Source: Rachycentron canadum (taxonomy: Eukaryota > Chordata > Actinopteri > Carangiformes > Rachycentridae). Taken from it: a stretch of DNA of 64,000 bases. Below the pieces are notes generated by a model, which saw nothing but the letters and a program-made list of their open reading frames with translations, made no database searches and was not told the origin of the DNA. The position numbers were made by a program, and so were the translations under genes. Below are positions 1 to 12,600 of this stretch, one piece after another. The stretch lies in contig CM076652.1 in the NCBI GenBank assembly GCA_038496675.1, positions 6,508,508-6,572,507 on the forward strand. The letters run 5' to 3'. How positions within the stretch are numbered: the first letter of the stretch is position 1; each line of letters begins with the position of its first letter.

Positions 1-177
1 TAATAGTGTTTTAAGTTATTGTTTCAATTTGAGCAGAGGCTCAGCTTGAGTCCAGCTGAGCTAGATTGGGTAATAAGATCACTTCATGTAAAAAGAATCC
101 TAACAAAACTAAAACTAGAGTCAGACAGATGTCAATAAACATCAGGGCTACTTTGACTTCCTTTTGGTTTAAACTAG
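1..177 (+). other. NLRC5 intron, 3' end
   Basis: All three + frames carry stops here and no NLR motif is visible, so I read it as the intron before window exon 1. The encoded NACHT domain must lie further upstream. Confidence 0.55.
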
Positions 178-618
178 TTTATGTTTCATCTCAAAAGGAG
201 ACTCAGGAAACAGAGCCCTCGGCGTGCAAGCAATAGATCTCCTTCTTTCCAATCGACGCCTCCTCACCATGTCATACCTCCCTTCCCTCTGCAACATCTG
301 CTGCATCTGTCTGAAGCATCTACTGCTAGAAGATGAAGTTGGCAGAGCTAAAGCACAAGCCGGAGAAGAGGACAGAGGGAGTGAGACGAGAAGAAAAGCC
401 ACAGAAAATGAACTTAAAAATGTTGAGATTGCAGGAGAAAAAAGAGGAGACATAACGATGGCTAGGGCAAATGGCAGAGCCCAGCTTGACCCTACACTAG
501 CCCTGATGCCTTCAACTCTTACCCAGGTCTACCTAACTGTTCTCAGTGCATTTCTGAACTGTGACTCTGATAATGCAGGAAAAACTGACATGACAAAGAC
601 CACAAAACCTCTACATAG
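178..618 (+). CDS. nlrc5: NLRC5 window exon 1: helical region after NACHT
   Basis: Encodes RRLLTMSYLPSLCNICCICL and LMPSTLTQVYLTVL, the hallmark helical segments following NACHT in NLRs. A charged stretch of about 45 residues lies between them. The donor is gtatgg at 619; the exon leaves two bases (AG) that join exon 2. The 5' edge is uncertain: the frame closes at a taa at 170-172, and the best acceptor is the tag at 175-177 after a T-rich run. AGs at 200, 206 and 213 are alternatives. Confidence 0.6.
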
Positions 619-3600
619 GTATGGAACAAGTTTAACACTAAAATTGTGTTCAGACCACTAAAATCTAACATATAGTATTATGTATAATAAATAAGTCTTA
701 AAATAATTGGAAAAAAATTCTCAATTTCTTTGTTTTGTTATACTTACTTTTCAGTTTAAATTGAGTTTTCACTCTCTTATGATTCTTGATTATTTAATAT
801 ACCAATGCAAAAATTAATCAATGTGAATAAATTTGTTTTCTGTCCCTTGCGTGCAGCACTATCCACAGGCTGAGTCAGTATCGATCTGAGCTATGTGAGC
901 TAAGTCAGCTGGCCTGGAGAGGGTTAGAGGAGCGCAAGATTGTCTTCTTGAAAGAAGATATTCCTCAGAAAGTCCTGGAGTTTTCACTCAGGACAGGGCT
1001 CTTCTCACAGGTCAGACATGGCTATGAATGTTTTCTTGTTTTTGATGCTTTACAGCTTTACACTGAAACAAATACTAGATCTTAACGTTTACCTGTTCAT
1101 TAGAGTAGGCACTGCAGCCTTAAAGAGCACATGTCAGAATGAACAATGCATTTGTCCCTGTCTTCTTGGAAGGTGGAGCTCAGACTTGAGGATGGGATGC
1201 TTGTCAGTGCCTACTGTTTCATTCATCTGACAATACATGAGTTTTTGGCTGCACTTAGAATCATGACCAGTAATGATGTTAGTGACACGCAGCTCAAGAA
1301 AAGGTAAGGAAATGAAGCAGAGGACACTGGAAACAAACAAATGATAGTTTTTGAAGCTGAAGGAGTGAGCTTTATTTTAGTTTACTATGCTTAGTGCTGT
1401 GTGATCACTCAGGCATCCTCTTTGCTGGGAATCAGTCAGTCCTCACATCCTCACATGCAAATGTTACACCAAAACAAGTCCTCCTTCAGTCATACAAAAC
1501 TAGGTAAACATTAACCTGCTACCAACCTCTACACTGCCACCAAAATAGAGCCTTGTAAGCCTGGAATTTGATCTCATAAATAACAAATGAATGATCATAA
1601 TTCTATTCAAGCAAGAACCTGCTGTCAGAGCACACATCTATAGTAAATTCCAAAATTGAACCTAAATCTGTGTCGTGCAGAGGTATTTTTGGATTCTCTG
1701 CTTATTGACACAAGCAGAGGAGTGCCACAGAAAATGACCATATGAAGACACACTGTATACCAGGAATAACTTAGCCATGGAAGCAAGATGAGCTGTGTAA
1801 GTCGAGTACACTAAGAGACATGTCTGTCCTTTCTCCCTAAAAGGGGGTCACAAAAACACTGATGCAGGCATTTAACAGATGGTCCAATCACAGCAGTGGA
1901 GGGCCAAGGCGTCAGCAGAGGTTGGGGGGGGTGGCACTGAAATTGATAGGTGCCTGGCACGCAGCTCAAGGTGTATACTGTCACTCAAGAAAAGCTTAAG
2001 CTAATGTATGGCTACATTATAAATTATGTTCTCAAGCTTCCCTTTTCTCTCTATCTAATATTGCTAAGACAGTGTGCTGCTGTCTCACCTGTCATCTACA
2101 TGTTCAAACAACAAGAAAATTCAACGTGATAGACAACTCAGCAAGACTCTTGATCTTTATTTAGTCAATGTACTTCATGCAGTTAACAGTTTTGGGTTAG
2201 GGTTAGAGATCACGGTTTTTTTACTGTAAAAGGATGGTCATACTAAAGGGTGTTAAAAAGCCCTATGAATAAATATTGCGTTATTTAATTGTAGTCTCTG
2301 GATGTCTGGTGGCCCAGAAGTTGTGTGGTCCAGTAAGTTAGTTTCTGTAGGTGACGATTTTCAACAGTTGTGACTGAATGTTAACGAGACTTTGTGATAA
2401 GGTGTTACACACAATGTAAAATACAAAGTCTCAAAAGTAGACCAACACTGACTTTTTTGACAATATCCAAACAACTCCTTAGATTTAAATGTAACTTTTG
2501 TCACTGGTCAACTAAAAAGTACAAAAATTGAACTGTCTTTTACACTGATATAATGTAGGTCTGTACCCTAGTCTAAGTGAAACATTCACTATTTTCTATC
2601 TTCTTATTTTTGCTCTTCTTCTTTTTCTCTCAGATTCAGTCTGAAAACTCGTTGGACAACCAGGTCAGACCAGAGAACCCTCTTCACTGACTCTCTGCAT
2701 CTCTACTTGTGTGGTCTGGCCTCCCAACACTGCACTCCAGCCTTGGTTCAATTAGCCAGGGCTTCTGTTGGAATAGGGGTCCAAAAATGGGTCCAGAAAC
2801 GACAAGCCCTGGTTCTCAAACTGCTAAACAACCTGTGCCACAGCAACACCCTGACTGGACCCAAGGTAGGATGAAGACATGTATTTCCTCTGCCATTTTT
2901 TAGGTATCCCTTTCTTATCTCTCATTACTGATCCTCCTGTCTTCCATGTTCCCAGATACTGGAGCTTTGCCACTGCCTCCAGGAGAGCCAGGACCTGCAA
3001 CTGGCTCAGAAAGTTGGGCGTGCAAGACCTATTCTGGAGCTGCGAAACATCTGGCTATGGCCTAATGATATTGAGGCGCTAGCTTTTGTAGCTAACTCTG
3101 TAGGTGGTAGTGGCATCGGCTTGGACTTTGGAGCATGCTCAATGGAGCTGGAGTGTTTAGATATCCTGCCCCAATGTCAGTACATTCACTACCTCAGGTA
3201 GGCAGACTCACAACACTGCAACAAGTAAAATGATCAATACACACACACACGCAAACAAATAAATGAAATAAAATAATTACAAAAAAAAATCTGTTAGTTG
3301 TTAAAAGACTACAAAAGCTTAATTTGTTGTACAGTTTGTATGATATTAAACATTTCCTCTCCATTGGAGCAAATTATTGTGTGTATTAAAAATCAGTCAA
3401 TCATAGTAACTGTTCAGAGAGCTAAACGCTAAAATGCCAAGTACTCAGGGAATGTGAGGCTAAGAACTATTTTTATGACCAGAGGCGTGCTTCACTTAAA
3501 AAGGCAGGTGAAAACTGCAGTTGTAACACGTGAGAATGGTGAAGTTGACAGTGTTGAGCTGTCAGGACTCTGAAAACCTGCGTCTGGCTTTTGGATGTTG

Positions 3601-6600
3601 AGAGAACAGTTGCACTGAGGCTCTGGAAAATCTCCTTGATATTCTGCAGCTGACTGGCCATCAGTCCTGCATAGTGTCAAAGTGGCTGAAGCTCTTGATT
3701 TCCTGCTGTGTCCCTGTTGTTGGATTGTCCATCACCAGCAGACATACAGTAACCTAGACTCACACAAAAACATGGCAGCTGACTGTTACTACTGTCAAAG
3801 TAGCACGTCTGCTAACTAGTGGTAGAGAGTACAAACGAGATTTGACCCTGGAACTATCTGTCTGTTTTATTCACTATTGTTGTTTGTCACAATTTTGTGA
3901 CTTTGGCGCTCAGAGGGTTAATAGGACCTTTATCTGGCACAACCAACCCAAACATGACACAACAAACGATGAAGGAAAACAGTGTCTGAATCTGCTCTTG
4001 GAGTTCTGCAAGGTAGAATTAAGGCAAACTAGAAGTAGCATGCAAAGCCATGTAGTGTACATAGGATAGTCTCCACATGAAGGCAGTCATTGAAGAAGCC
4101 AGTCGATCAGTCAGGTCTTGCCTGCAGCTCTCAAGATCTTTGGTTCCAGTATTAGTAGCACACAGAGCTCCCATGCACATTCACCATCCTTGTAAACTGC
4201 TAATATAAAGAGCAGTATCAATAATTATCCTACATAAAATTTTTATGAAAAAATACTTTGTTTTATTGTGAATCACATAATTTCTTTCATTATTCTGTTT
4301 GCCTTCAGTTTTCGCGGCCGCAAGTATGGTGACAAGTTTGCTGAGAAGCTTTCCTCCATTTTGCCTGATTTCACAATCCTGAGAAAACTAGAGTATGGTT
4401 GATTTTTTTTCCCCTTTTTTTGTCCAAATCTTAACTACAATGTTCCTGATAATATGTATTTAATAGTAAGATTATTTATTGAATTTCCAACTTCTCCATT
4501 CGCCTTTTGAGTCTCTCTTAAATTATTTTTGATTGACCTTTGTTTAGAGTAAATGATCAACAGTAAATGATCAATTTGTTTTTACCCTTTTTTCCTTTTT
4601 TTTACTGAAATGTGTTAATCCTGGTTATTATTGTGTGTATCCTCTCAAGGTTTTGTGGCTCCAGTCTGACGTCCACAGGAGCAGCTAGTTTGGCTTCTGC
4701 TCTGGAGAAGTGTCCAGACATCACAGAACTCAAGTACATTTTCACATAAATTTCACTGCCAATGTGAATGACAGATTTAAAGGTAAAATTTAACACCAAG
4801 CTTTTGTTTTTGTCTTTCAGTCTAAGTGACAACAGCCTGAGAGATGAAGGGATCAAACACATAGCTGATATCCTTGCCAAACTCCCAAAGCTGGTTTCTG
4901 TAATGTAAGTTGTTGCTGTTTTTAATTACTTCATTACAGTTGCATTACACACATTACAGAAAATGAATGTTTGTGTCGGTGCTTGCAGGGTGGGTCGAAA
5001 CAACAGCTCTCTGAGAGCAGTGGACTATCTCATTGAGAAAACGTCTTCATGTTTAAACATCCAACATGTTCATGCAGAGTATGACTACACACGCACACAA
5101 ACACTGCTTCAAGCATCATTATTTTTTCACATAGGCCATACATTACTTCCTCACCACGCAGTTGGGCTGCAGTTTATTGACTGCATATTGTACCCCTCAT
5201 TCTACTAGTTTGGTTTTGTCACCATTTTTGCAACATATATTTTCCTCCACATGCTAATAAGCTTATTTTAGAGACCTCAGAGCAATTAAATCAAAACAAA
5301 GCAAGTAAAAAATCACAATATTGATTTTTATTTTTGTCCTTTTGCAGTGCAATGAAAGAAGTGAGCGTATCTTTCTCCCAAAACTCAGATATGACCAGGT
5401 TGGTTTAATGATTAGTTAAAATTAATAAAACCATATAACAAATATTGCCTTAAACTGAAACTACTGAAATCTAATGTATATACTTTTGCAGCCATAAAGA
5501 TAAATCAGCACCAAAAGTCAGGTAAGACCTAAAAAATAACTACTAACTACTAAAAATAATAAAATTCATGTTGACTATCTTAGGTGCCATTGCCATAGTA
5601 CCATTGTTTCCTTAGAGATCTTTGCCCCCTCATTAATTAGATTATCGAGGGCAAAGAGCATATGCCAGGACTTTTTTGGAAACGATTCATCTTTAGTTGT
5701 AACAGCCTCCGAACCTGTGACCTCAGTGCTTGAAACGTGGTTCAAATTACAGCTTTAGATGGTGATATTTATCATTGTTTTACTATTGATATTTATATTA
5801 TTTGTTGTGTGTTTCCAGCTTGTTGAACCAGAACTGGAGCAAGCCTGAGATGCTAAAAGTTGCAAAGTCATTGGCATGTTGCCCTGCCCTGTCTGTCCTG
5901 GAGTAAGTAACCCTGAATACACATATTTAAACTGTATTTACAACTAAATACACTAAAAACAAATGGATAACAGCAGTTACAAACTTGCTGTTTTATTTTA
6001 AGATTTGAGTTGTACTCATTCGTACCATAGCACCCTTCAGTCTCTTATCATACATATCGTGTATCTATGTAAATAAAATGCCTTTGAAGTTCTGTCTGTG
6101 TGTCTCTGTGTGTGTCTATGTGTTTATCCTAGTTTGTCTGGAGGCCACTGGGATGAGGAAATTTTAAAGGCACTGACTGAGTTTTTGCCAAAGATCAACA
6201 TCACCAACAAGCTCATGTAAGGCTTGATTAGTGGCACTATCCATCACGAAGCACATGATGTAATACTTACATAAAGCTACATGCATTCTGTGTTTGTCAT
6301 ACACTATTTAATTTTGATATATTTGAATATACATTAAAAACCCCAAAATATCACAGATACTTATAATACACTACAAAATTTTTGTGGTTAAAAAGAAGCA
6401 AGTACAAAGAATATGTTCAGCATCCATAAACAAATGAACAGCAGCAGTTTGACGATGTTCACGTCCTCTCCCAGTCTCAATGACAGCTGCTCCTCAGTGG
6501 ATGGCCTGGTGCTTCTGACTGCTCTGCTGCCTAAATGTCCTGCTGTGATGGAGCTTCACATCAGGTACAAACATGATCTGTAATGTGCATTGCATGCAAT

Positions 6601-9600
6601 AAACACACATTAAGCAGTGACTCATATCAGGCATTGGGCCATTCTTTTGCAACGACTCCTGGTGCCTTTATAAAAACAATCACTATTTTTCGTTATTCTA
6701 CGGCATTCTGTATTGTTGTAAAGCACTGACACCAATTTAATCTACAGCCACAAATTACTTAATTCAGGTCTAAATAGTGGATTTGTAATTGCTATGTAAC
6801 TGCATGTTTTTTATGTTTTAGACTACAGTCTCATCCAGATCCTGTTCAGGTGTCTATAGTGTTCTCTGGAGGGAGAGAAAATCCTGCAAATCCTAAAATG
6901 TCTAAAACATTGTGGTATGAATGAAGTTATCTATTTACTTACTTACATATTTACACATACACATATTTTAATTTCTTTTTTTTTTTTGGTTTTATTATTT
7001 CATTTATTATTATTTCATTATTTCCATTATTATCAACTCCTATAGTTGCCTGTAAAGCTTTTAAATTGTGCTTAAATGTTCAGAAAGTGATATGCAAATA
7101 CGATTTGATAATGATAATGATGAACTGTTGTCATAGTGTCGCTGTCACAGCATTTTGAAAGCATCATGTTACAACAGGATGCTGTTTTTGGATATGATTC
7201 TGAAAGAGATCATATGAATCAGTGAAATACAAGGATATGAATCAGCACAGAAAATTATTTATTGAGATCGTTAATAGTGGGTTGGACAGTTTCACACATC
7301 TAAAGGAATGGGAAAAGGCAATGATACAGTTGGTAATATTGACGTTGATTAATACTGGTAGTACTAATCATGATGCTGTTGCCTCTGTCAGCCTCCACTG
7401 CTGTGATCTGCTGCATGCTGATATGGAGAGAGTCTGGGGGAGTTTGGGGACGTCCTGCGATCTCACTGTGCTGGAGTAAGACACAGTACACACACCGAAA
7501 CACTGACTATTGTCAGTGATTCCCAAACCCTCTGCATATGCTGCCTTGTGTTATGATATGGCGTCTGCATTCTGACTCTCTTCTCACGTCTCCTGTTACA
7601 TGCTCATCAGCAGTAGTGTCATCAAACTTTCCACCATCAGCAGTGAAACTCTATCACTGCATTAATGCGCTGGCCACACACACACACTTCATTTGTATTT
7701 ACCACGTCTTTAAAACGTGGCAGGAGCAGTGAGCATGCATCACACTTTTGGCTGTTGTTATTGCAGAAAACTGAAACCAGGTTACTTTTTTATTCTCTTA
7801 GTAGACAAGTGACTATATTATTTACACCACTTCTATTTGTTTCAATGTGTAAGAAGGGCTTCTACATTTGTAATGACAGTTTGTCCCTTCACAAACCCTC
7901 AAATTCTAACATTTGTAGTGAACATGCTTGTCATTCTTCCTTTCATACTGAACCTAGATCACTGTTTCCATTCAGTATATATTACAGTGATCATCGATGT
8001 ACACTCCATTGTCTATGTTAGATGTCATCGTGAAACTCAATAGTCAATCCAGAAATGAAAAAGTATAATTGAGTTATTTGTTATGTTATTTGTATGTTTT
8101 GTTTTATAACCAGATTTTTTATTTTTTGCATCACTGAGTTATTTAATTGTTTTATTTGGTCTGATTATTTCTCCACATTCTTTACTGTCAGTTTGTCCAG
8201 TAACTGTTTAGGTAACAAAGGTTTAAGGAAGTTGTTGGATGTCTTGCCTCATCTTAACCACATCCAAGAAGTCAAGTAAGGCACACACACAAAAAATAAC
8301 AAAGTTTCACACAAAAAATGAGAACGAATAAGAAACAATTACAACCTTTGCACCATCTTTTGTGCCTTGGCTGCTTTGTCAAGATAGAACATTTCTTTAA
8401 AGGAAAGAGGGAACTGTTGTTGTTACCCAGAGCTGATCTAATCTTGTTAAATTGGCAGACAGGGCTATTATTTTCTCAACAAACAGATCCCTAAGAAAAT
8501 GTGCCAACATGATCTACTATGTTGTTTTACCCTTGGGCCTTCTTTCAGTATAAATAGAAAAGCTCATATAGAAATTAATTATGTCCTTCCTCCTGGCTCA
8601 TTGTATTCATTGTGTGTGTTTTTCAGTGTCAGCAAGAATGGCATCAACATGGAAGGAGTGGTAATGTTGGCTGGTGCTTTGTGCTCCTGTCACAACTTAA
8701 CAGAAATTCACATCAGGTACCCTTTGTTTTTGGCATTTAATGATTCTCTTAGAGCAGCAGCAGAGTCTGAGCAGCTGTTTCACCAACAGTGTTTCACCAA
8801 CAATGCAAGCTGCCGGTTAAACCAGTCTGGTTATCAGTAAACTGGCCTTAATGTGCAGATTGTTACACTGACAGTGTATTGTTGGTTTTACAGTGATGGA
8901 GGGAGAGAGCAGGTGATCCTGAAGCTCTGCTCTGGCCGAAGGTAGAAAAACCTCCACATATCACGAGCAACACTATTTACCTTTTTTATTTGACCATCAA
9001 ACAACATGATTTTCTGCTCATTTCATTTTTTAGCGATGACAAACAGCAGCTAAAGATGTTCAGGTACAGTAACAAAACATATGATATGATAATCAATTAA
9101 TTAGATTAATTCATTAATTGATTGATTGTGAAAATAATCAGTACTTTTTAGGACCACAAGTCACTTAATTGGACTTTTAAAAAATGATTTTGTAGGTTGA
9201 ACAACAGCCGCATCCTGGCGGCTGATATGACCACATTATGCAGGAGATTGGTCCGGTGCCATTCCCATTTGGAGTTGGAGTAAGTTTAATAACTATTTAC
9301 CCACATGTTTTTATTATACATGCTACAGGTACAACATGCTTTTGTGTTGTGTCAGTTTGTCTCAGAGCTCATTGAAAGACGAGGTTGTGAAGAATCTGGT
9401 AAAATTCCTGCCAAAGATGGAGTCACTGCAGAAGCTCAAGTAAAACACACACACAATGTTGATGTTGAATTAGTTTGTTGGTAAGAGGAAGTAAACATCT
9501 TTGTAGTTCTACCGGTTTCTTTTGTGTTGGGAAGAGAGCTATTGCTGGCATGTTATATGTACTCATACTGTTATTATTATGGGAAAACATGTTTTATAGA

Positions 9601-12600
9601 TACAGACATAAGGGAATTTGTCCAGAAATAAGTAGGACTTATATAAGAATGTGTATAAGGTATTAATTATCTATAATAGTAGTAATTATAATATAATAAT
9701 AGTAATTTGATGACCTTCTCATTTAATCTTAATAAACCCTGTCTTCTCTTCCTTCAGTGTCAGCAACAGCATTATATCCACAACTGGGACACTCAGTTTG
9801 GTCAGTTGTTTGATGGTCTGTCAGCGAGTCACATCACTGGAGCTTAGGTAAGATATTAATCTGTGGTACAACAAGAAAAAAACAAAGCCATGGATATCTG
9901 CCACTGATAATGTTTTTGTCAATTAATTGGTGAGTTGACCTCTTCCTCAGGCCTCAGATGGAATGTGTCATCCATTTTGACAGAGTGGAAACAGAACAAA
10001 GAAGCTGCAGGTCTGTGATCAATAATTAACAAATAGTTTTGTTCACTGTCCACAGATATAACTAGACTTGTTTTTTGTTTATCTCTGCTCAGTTTGTCAT
10101 TTTTCCAAGGATCCATTGTACATTCAGTATATCAAATCTGGCTTCTTCTAGTTTCTGTCTGACTGCAATTGTGTGCATGACAGTGATAATGATCTTGGCC
10201 GGAGTTGACGGATCTTGGCAGCATATTTCTAATTCCCCAATAAATACATCCTTCCTCTGTGATTTTATATAGAAAATTATGTGCTGCTGTTTTGCATTTT
10301 TTTACTGTCTAAAAAAAAACTGAAAGAATATACAAGGTTTTAGAGCAGCCCACAACATGTCACCCAGTAAGAGTCACAAACAAAATTGAGATTTTATGAC
10401 ACATTTTATAATCACTCAAAGAAAGAGATAGAAAGTGGCAGGAGAAAAACTGGAGCTGATTTATTATCTGATTAGTGTGTCAGTTTGATGGACTTTGGGT
10501 TCCCAAAGAGATGTTTTCGCTGTAAAGATTGTGAGATAAAAAATAAAAAAAGAAGGCGATTGGTTTAACTTATTTTCTGTCTGTCTTCCAGATTAACTCA
10601 TTGTAGCCTGAACAGTGAGAACTTGGGCACACTGATTGGGATCCTGCAGCAGGGCCTTCAGCTGTCTAACCTGGAGTATGGGCCACACGTTCTCTTACAT
10701 ACATAAGCAATGCTTTCAAAACAATGCTTTCTTATTGAACTATTGATATGAATAATGAGCAATTCTTTCTTCTGACTGCAGTTTATCAAGTAACCAACTC
10801 AAAGATGAAGGGGTGAAGCGTCTCATGGATTATCTACCAAGTCTTAAAATCAACAGCTTTGTCAAGTAAGATAAAAAAAATACTGGTGTTTTCCAGTCTC
10901 TCTTGCAAATTAATTTGTAGCCAAAATGAGTCAAAATGCTGTTTTAATGAAGGATTTGTTATTGTATAAAAGGAGATTTCCTAGGTCTAGGTGCTATATT
11001 AATGCTGTGAATATCCCACAGTCTGAACAACAACAGCCTGACCCAGCAGGGGCTGCTGGACGTGGCCAACACACTGTGTACCTGTGAAAATGTCTCTGGT
11101 GTAGAAGTCAGGTGAGTGTGCAGGAAATAAAGAAATGAAATGAACCGTGGAAGCATTAAAAAAAGTACAAAGTTTTCATTGTCTCTTTTTTTGTCCATGG
11201 ACTGAACTTTCTGATGTCTGCTGTTAGTCTGGGAGCAGAGGAGAGGTGTCTCATTTGGTTCAGACAGTACAGAGGTCGTGAAAAAACTCTGAGGTAAGAA
11301 CAAATGATTGTGTTACTTTGATATGTGAAATAAAGCACGTGACATCCGCCAGGTGTTGTGCCATAGAACTTGAGGTGTGGTTGCGACAATCAATCACATT
11401 CACTGCTTTCATCCTGTGATTTTATTTGTCGTACAAATGTTCATAACCATTCCACCTAAATTATTTTGATGTTACAGTTAATCCGGATTTGACTGTTTTT
11501 AATTGGGAAAAAAAATCATTGCTGGCAATCTCATAATGAAGCAGTCGTTTACTTCATATTACAACATAAATGTGTTTGTATATGTGAAATCACCAGGAAA
11601 CCAAACCAACAGCAGTGGAGGATATAACTTAAGCTCCTTAAGCCAACATTAAAAAAGAGCCTTAAAAATTAATATAACTTCACTGACATTTTCTTCACAG
11701 CACATGGTACATGTGAGTGCAGTGTCCAACAAGTACATAATGAAGCATAACATTTTACCATGTTGCCATCACAAGTTTCACAGTTTAAGTGGTAGAACAA
11801 GTTAGAGCAGTTGTTTTTCGTTATTAGCGGCTGTTACCCTGCTCCCAGACTAACAGCAGGTGATGAGGTTGTTTAAAGGTCTCAGTGCACATTGCCTTTG
11901 TTCCTTTTTTAGTCAGGATATCCCTTTGAAAAAACTAACATGTTGTTCTCTGTCTTCTCTGCCTCTCTGTCAGTGTCAGAAACAGCAGTTTGGGACGTGA
12001 ACATCTACTCAGGTTAGCAGAGATCATGTCTGACTGTCCCAGTCTGACCAAACTGGAGTAAGTACATCTTCATTTTAGAGCTCAGAGTCATATGTAAAGC
12101 ATATGTAAACTAGGTTAGCTAGTTAAGTTAAATAAGAATGGAATTGCATTTTATGTGGACGTTGATGCTCTGATAGTATCTTAAAACCTCCCAGTTTCAT
12201 ACTATAATTTTTGTTGAAGGAAATTCCTTGAAAATAACCTTTGTGATACATACGTAATACCCTCTGATTTAAGGGTTAATACAAAAATAAAGCTATATTT
12301 CTTTATCCTGAAAGTGAAGGCAGTGTATCTAAGCAGGACTTTTATGTGACTACTGAGCTCATAGAAATTGCTGACATAACTAAAGACCTGACTCGTTATT
12401 CTAAGTGTCTCTGGTTGTCTATTTGTATTTTTCCATTTGTTTTCCCCCATTCTGAATTCTGAAAGTTAGTATTTTGCTCTGTTGTTGTTTTCACAGCTTC
12501 AAGAACAATTCACTGCAGTCAGAGTGGATTGAAGACTTTGTGAAGGTGTTGAACATTGGTCAGAGAGGATGCAGTGTCTGGTGAGAAGTCCAGTGAATGT

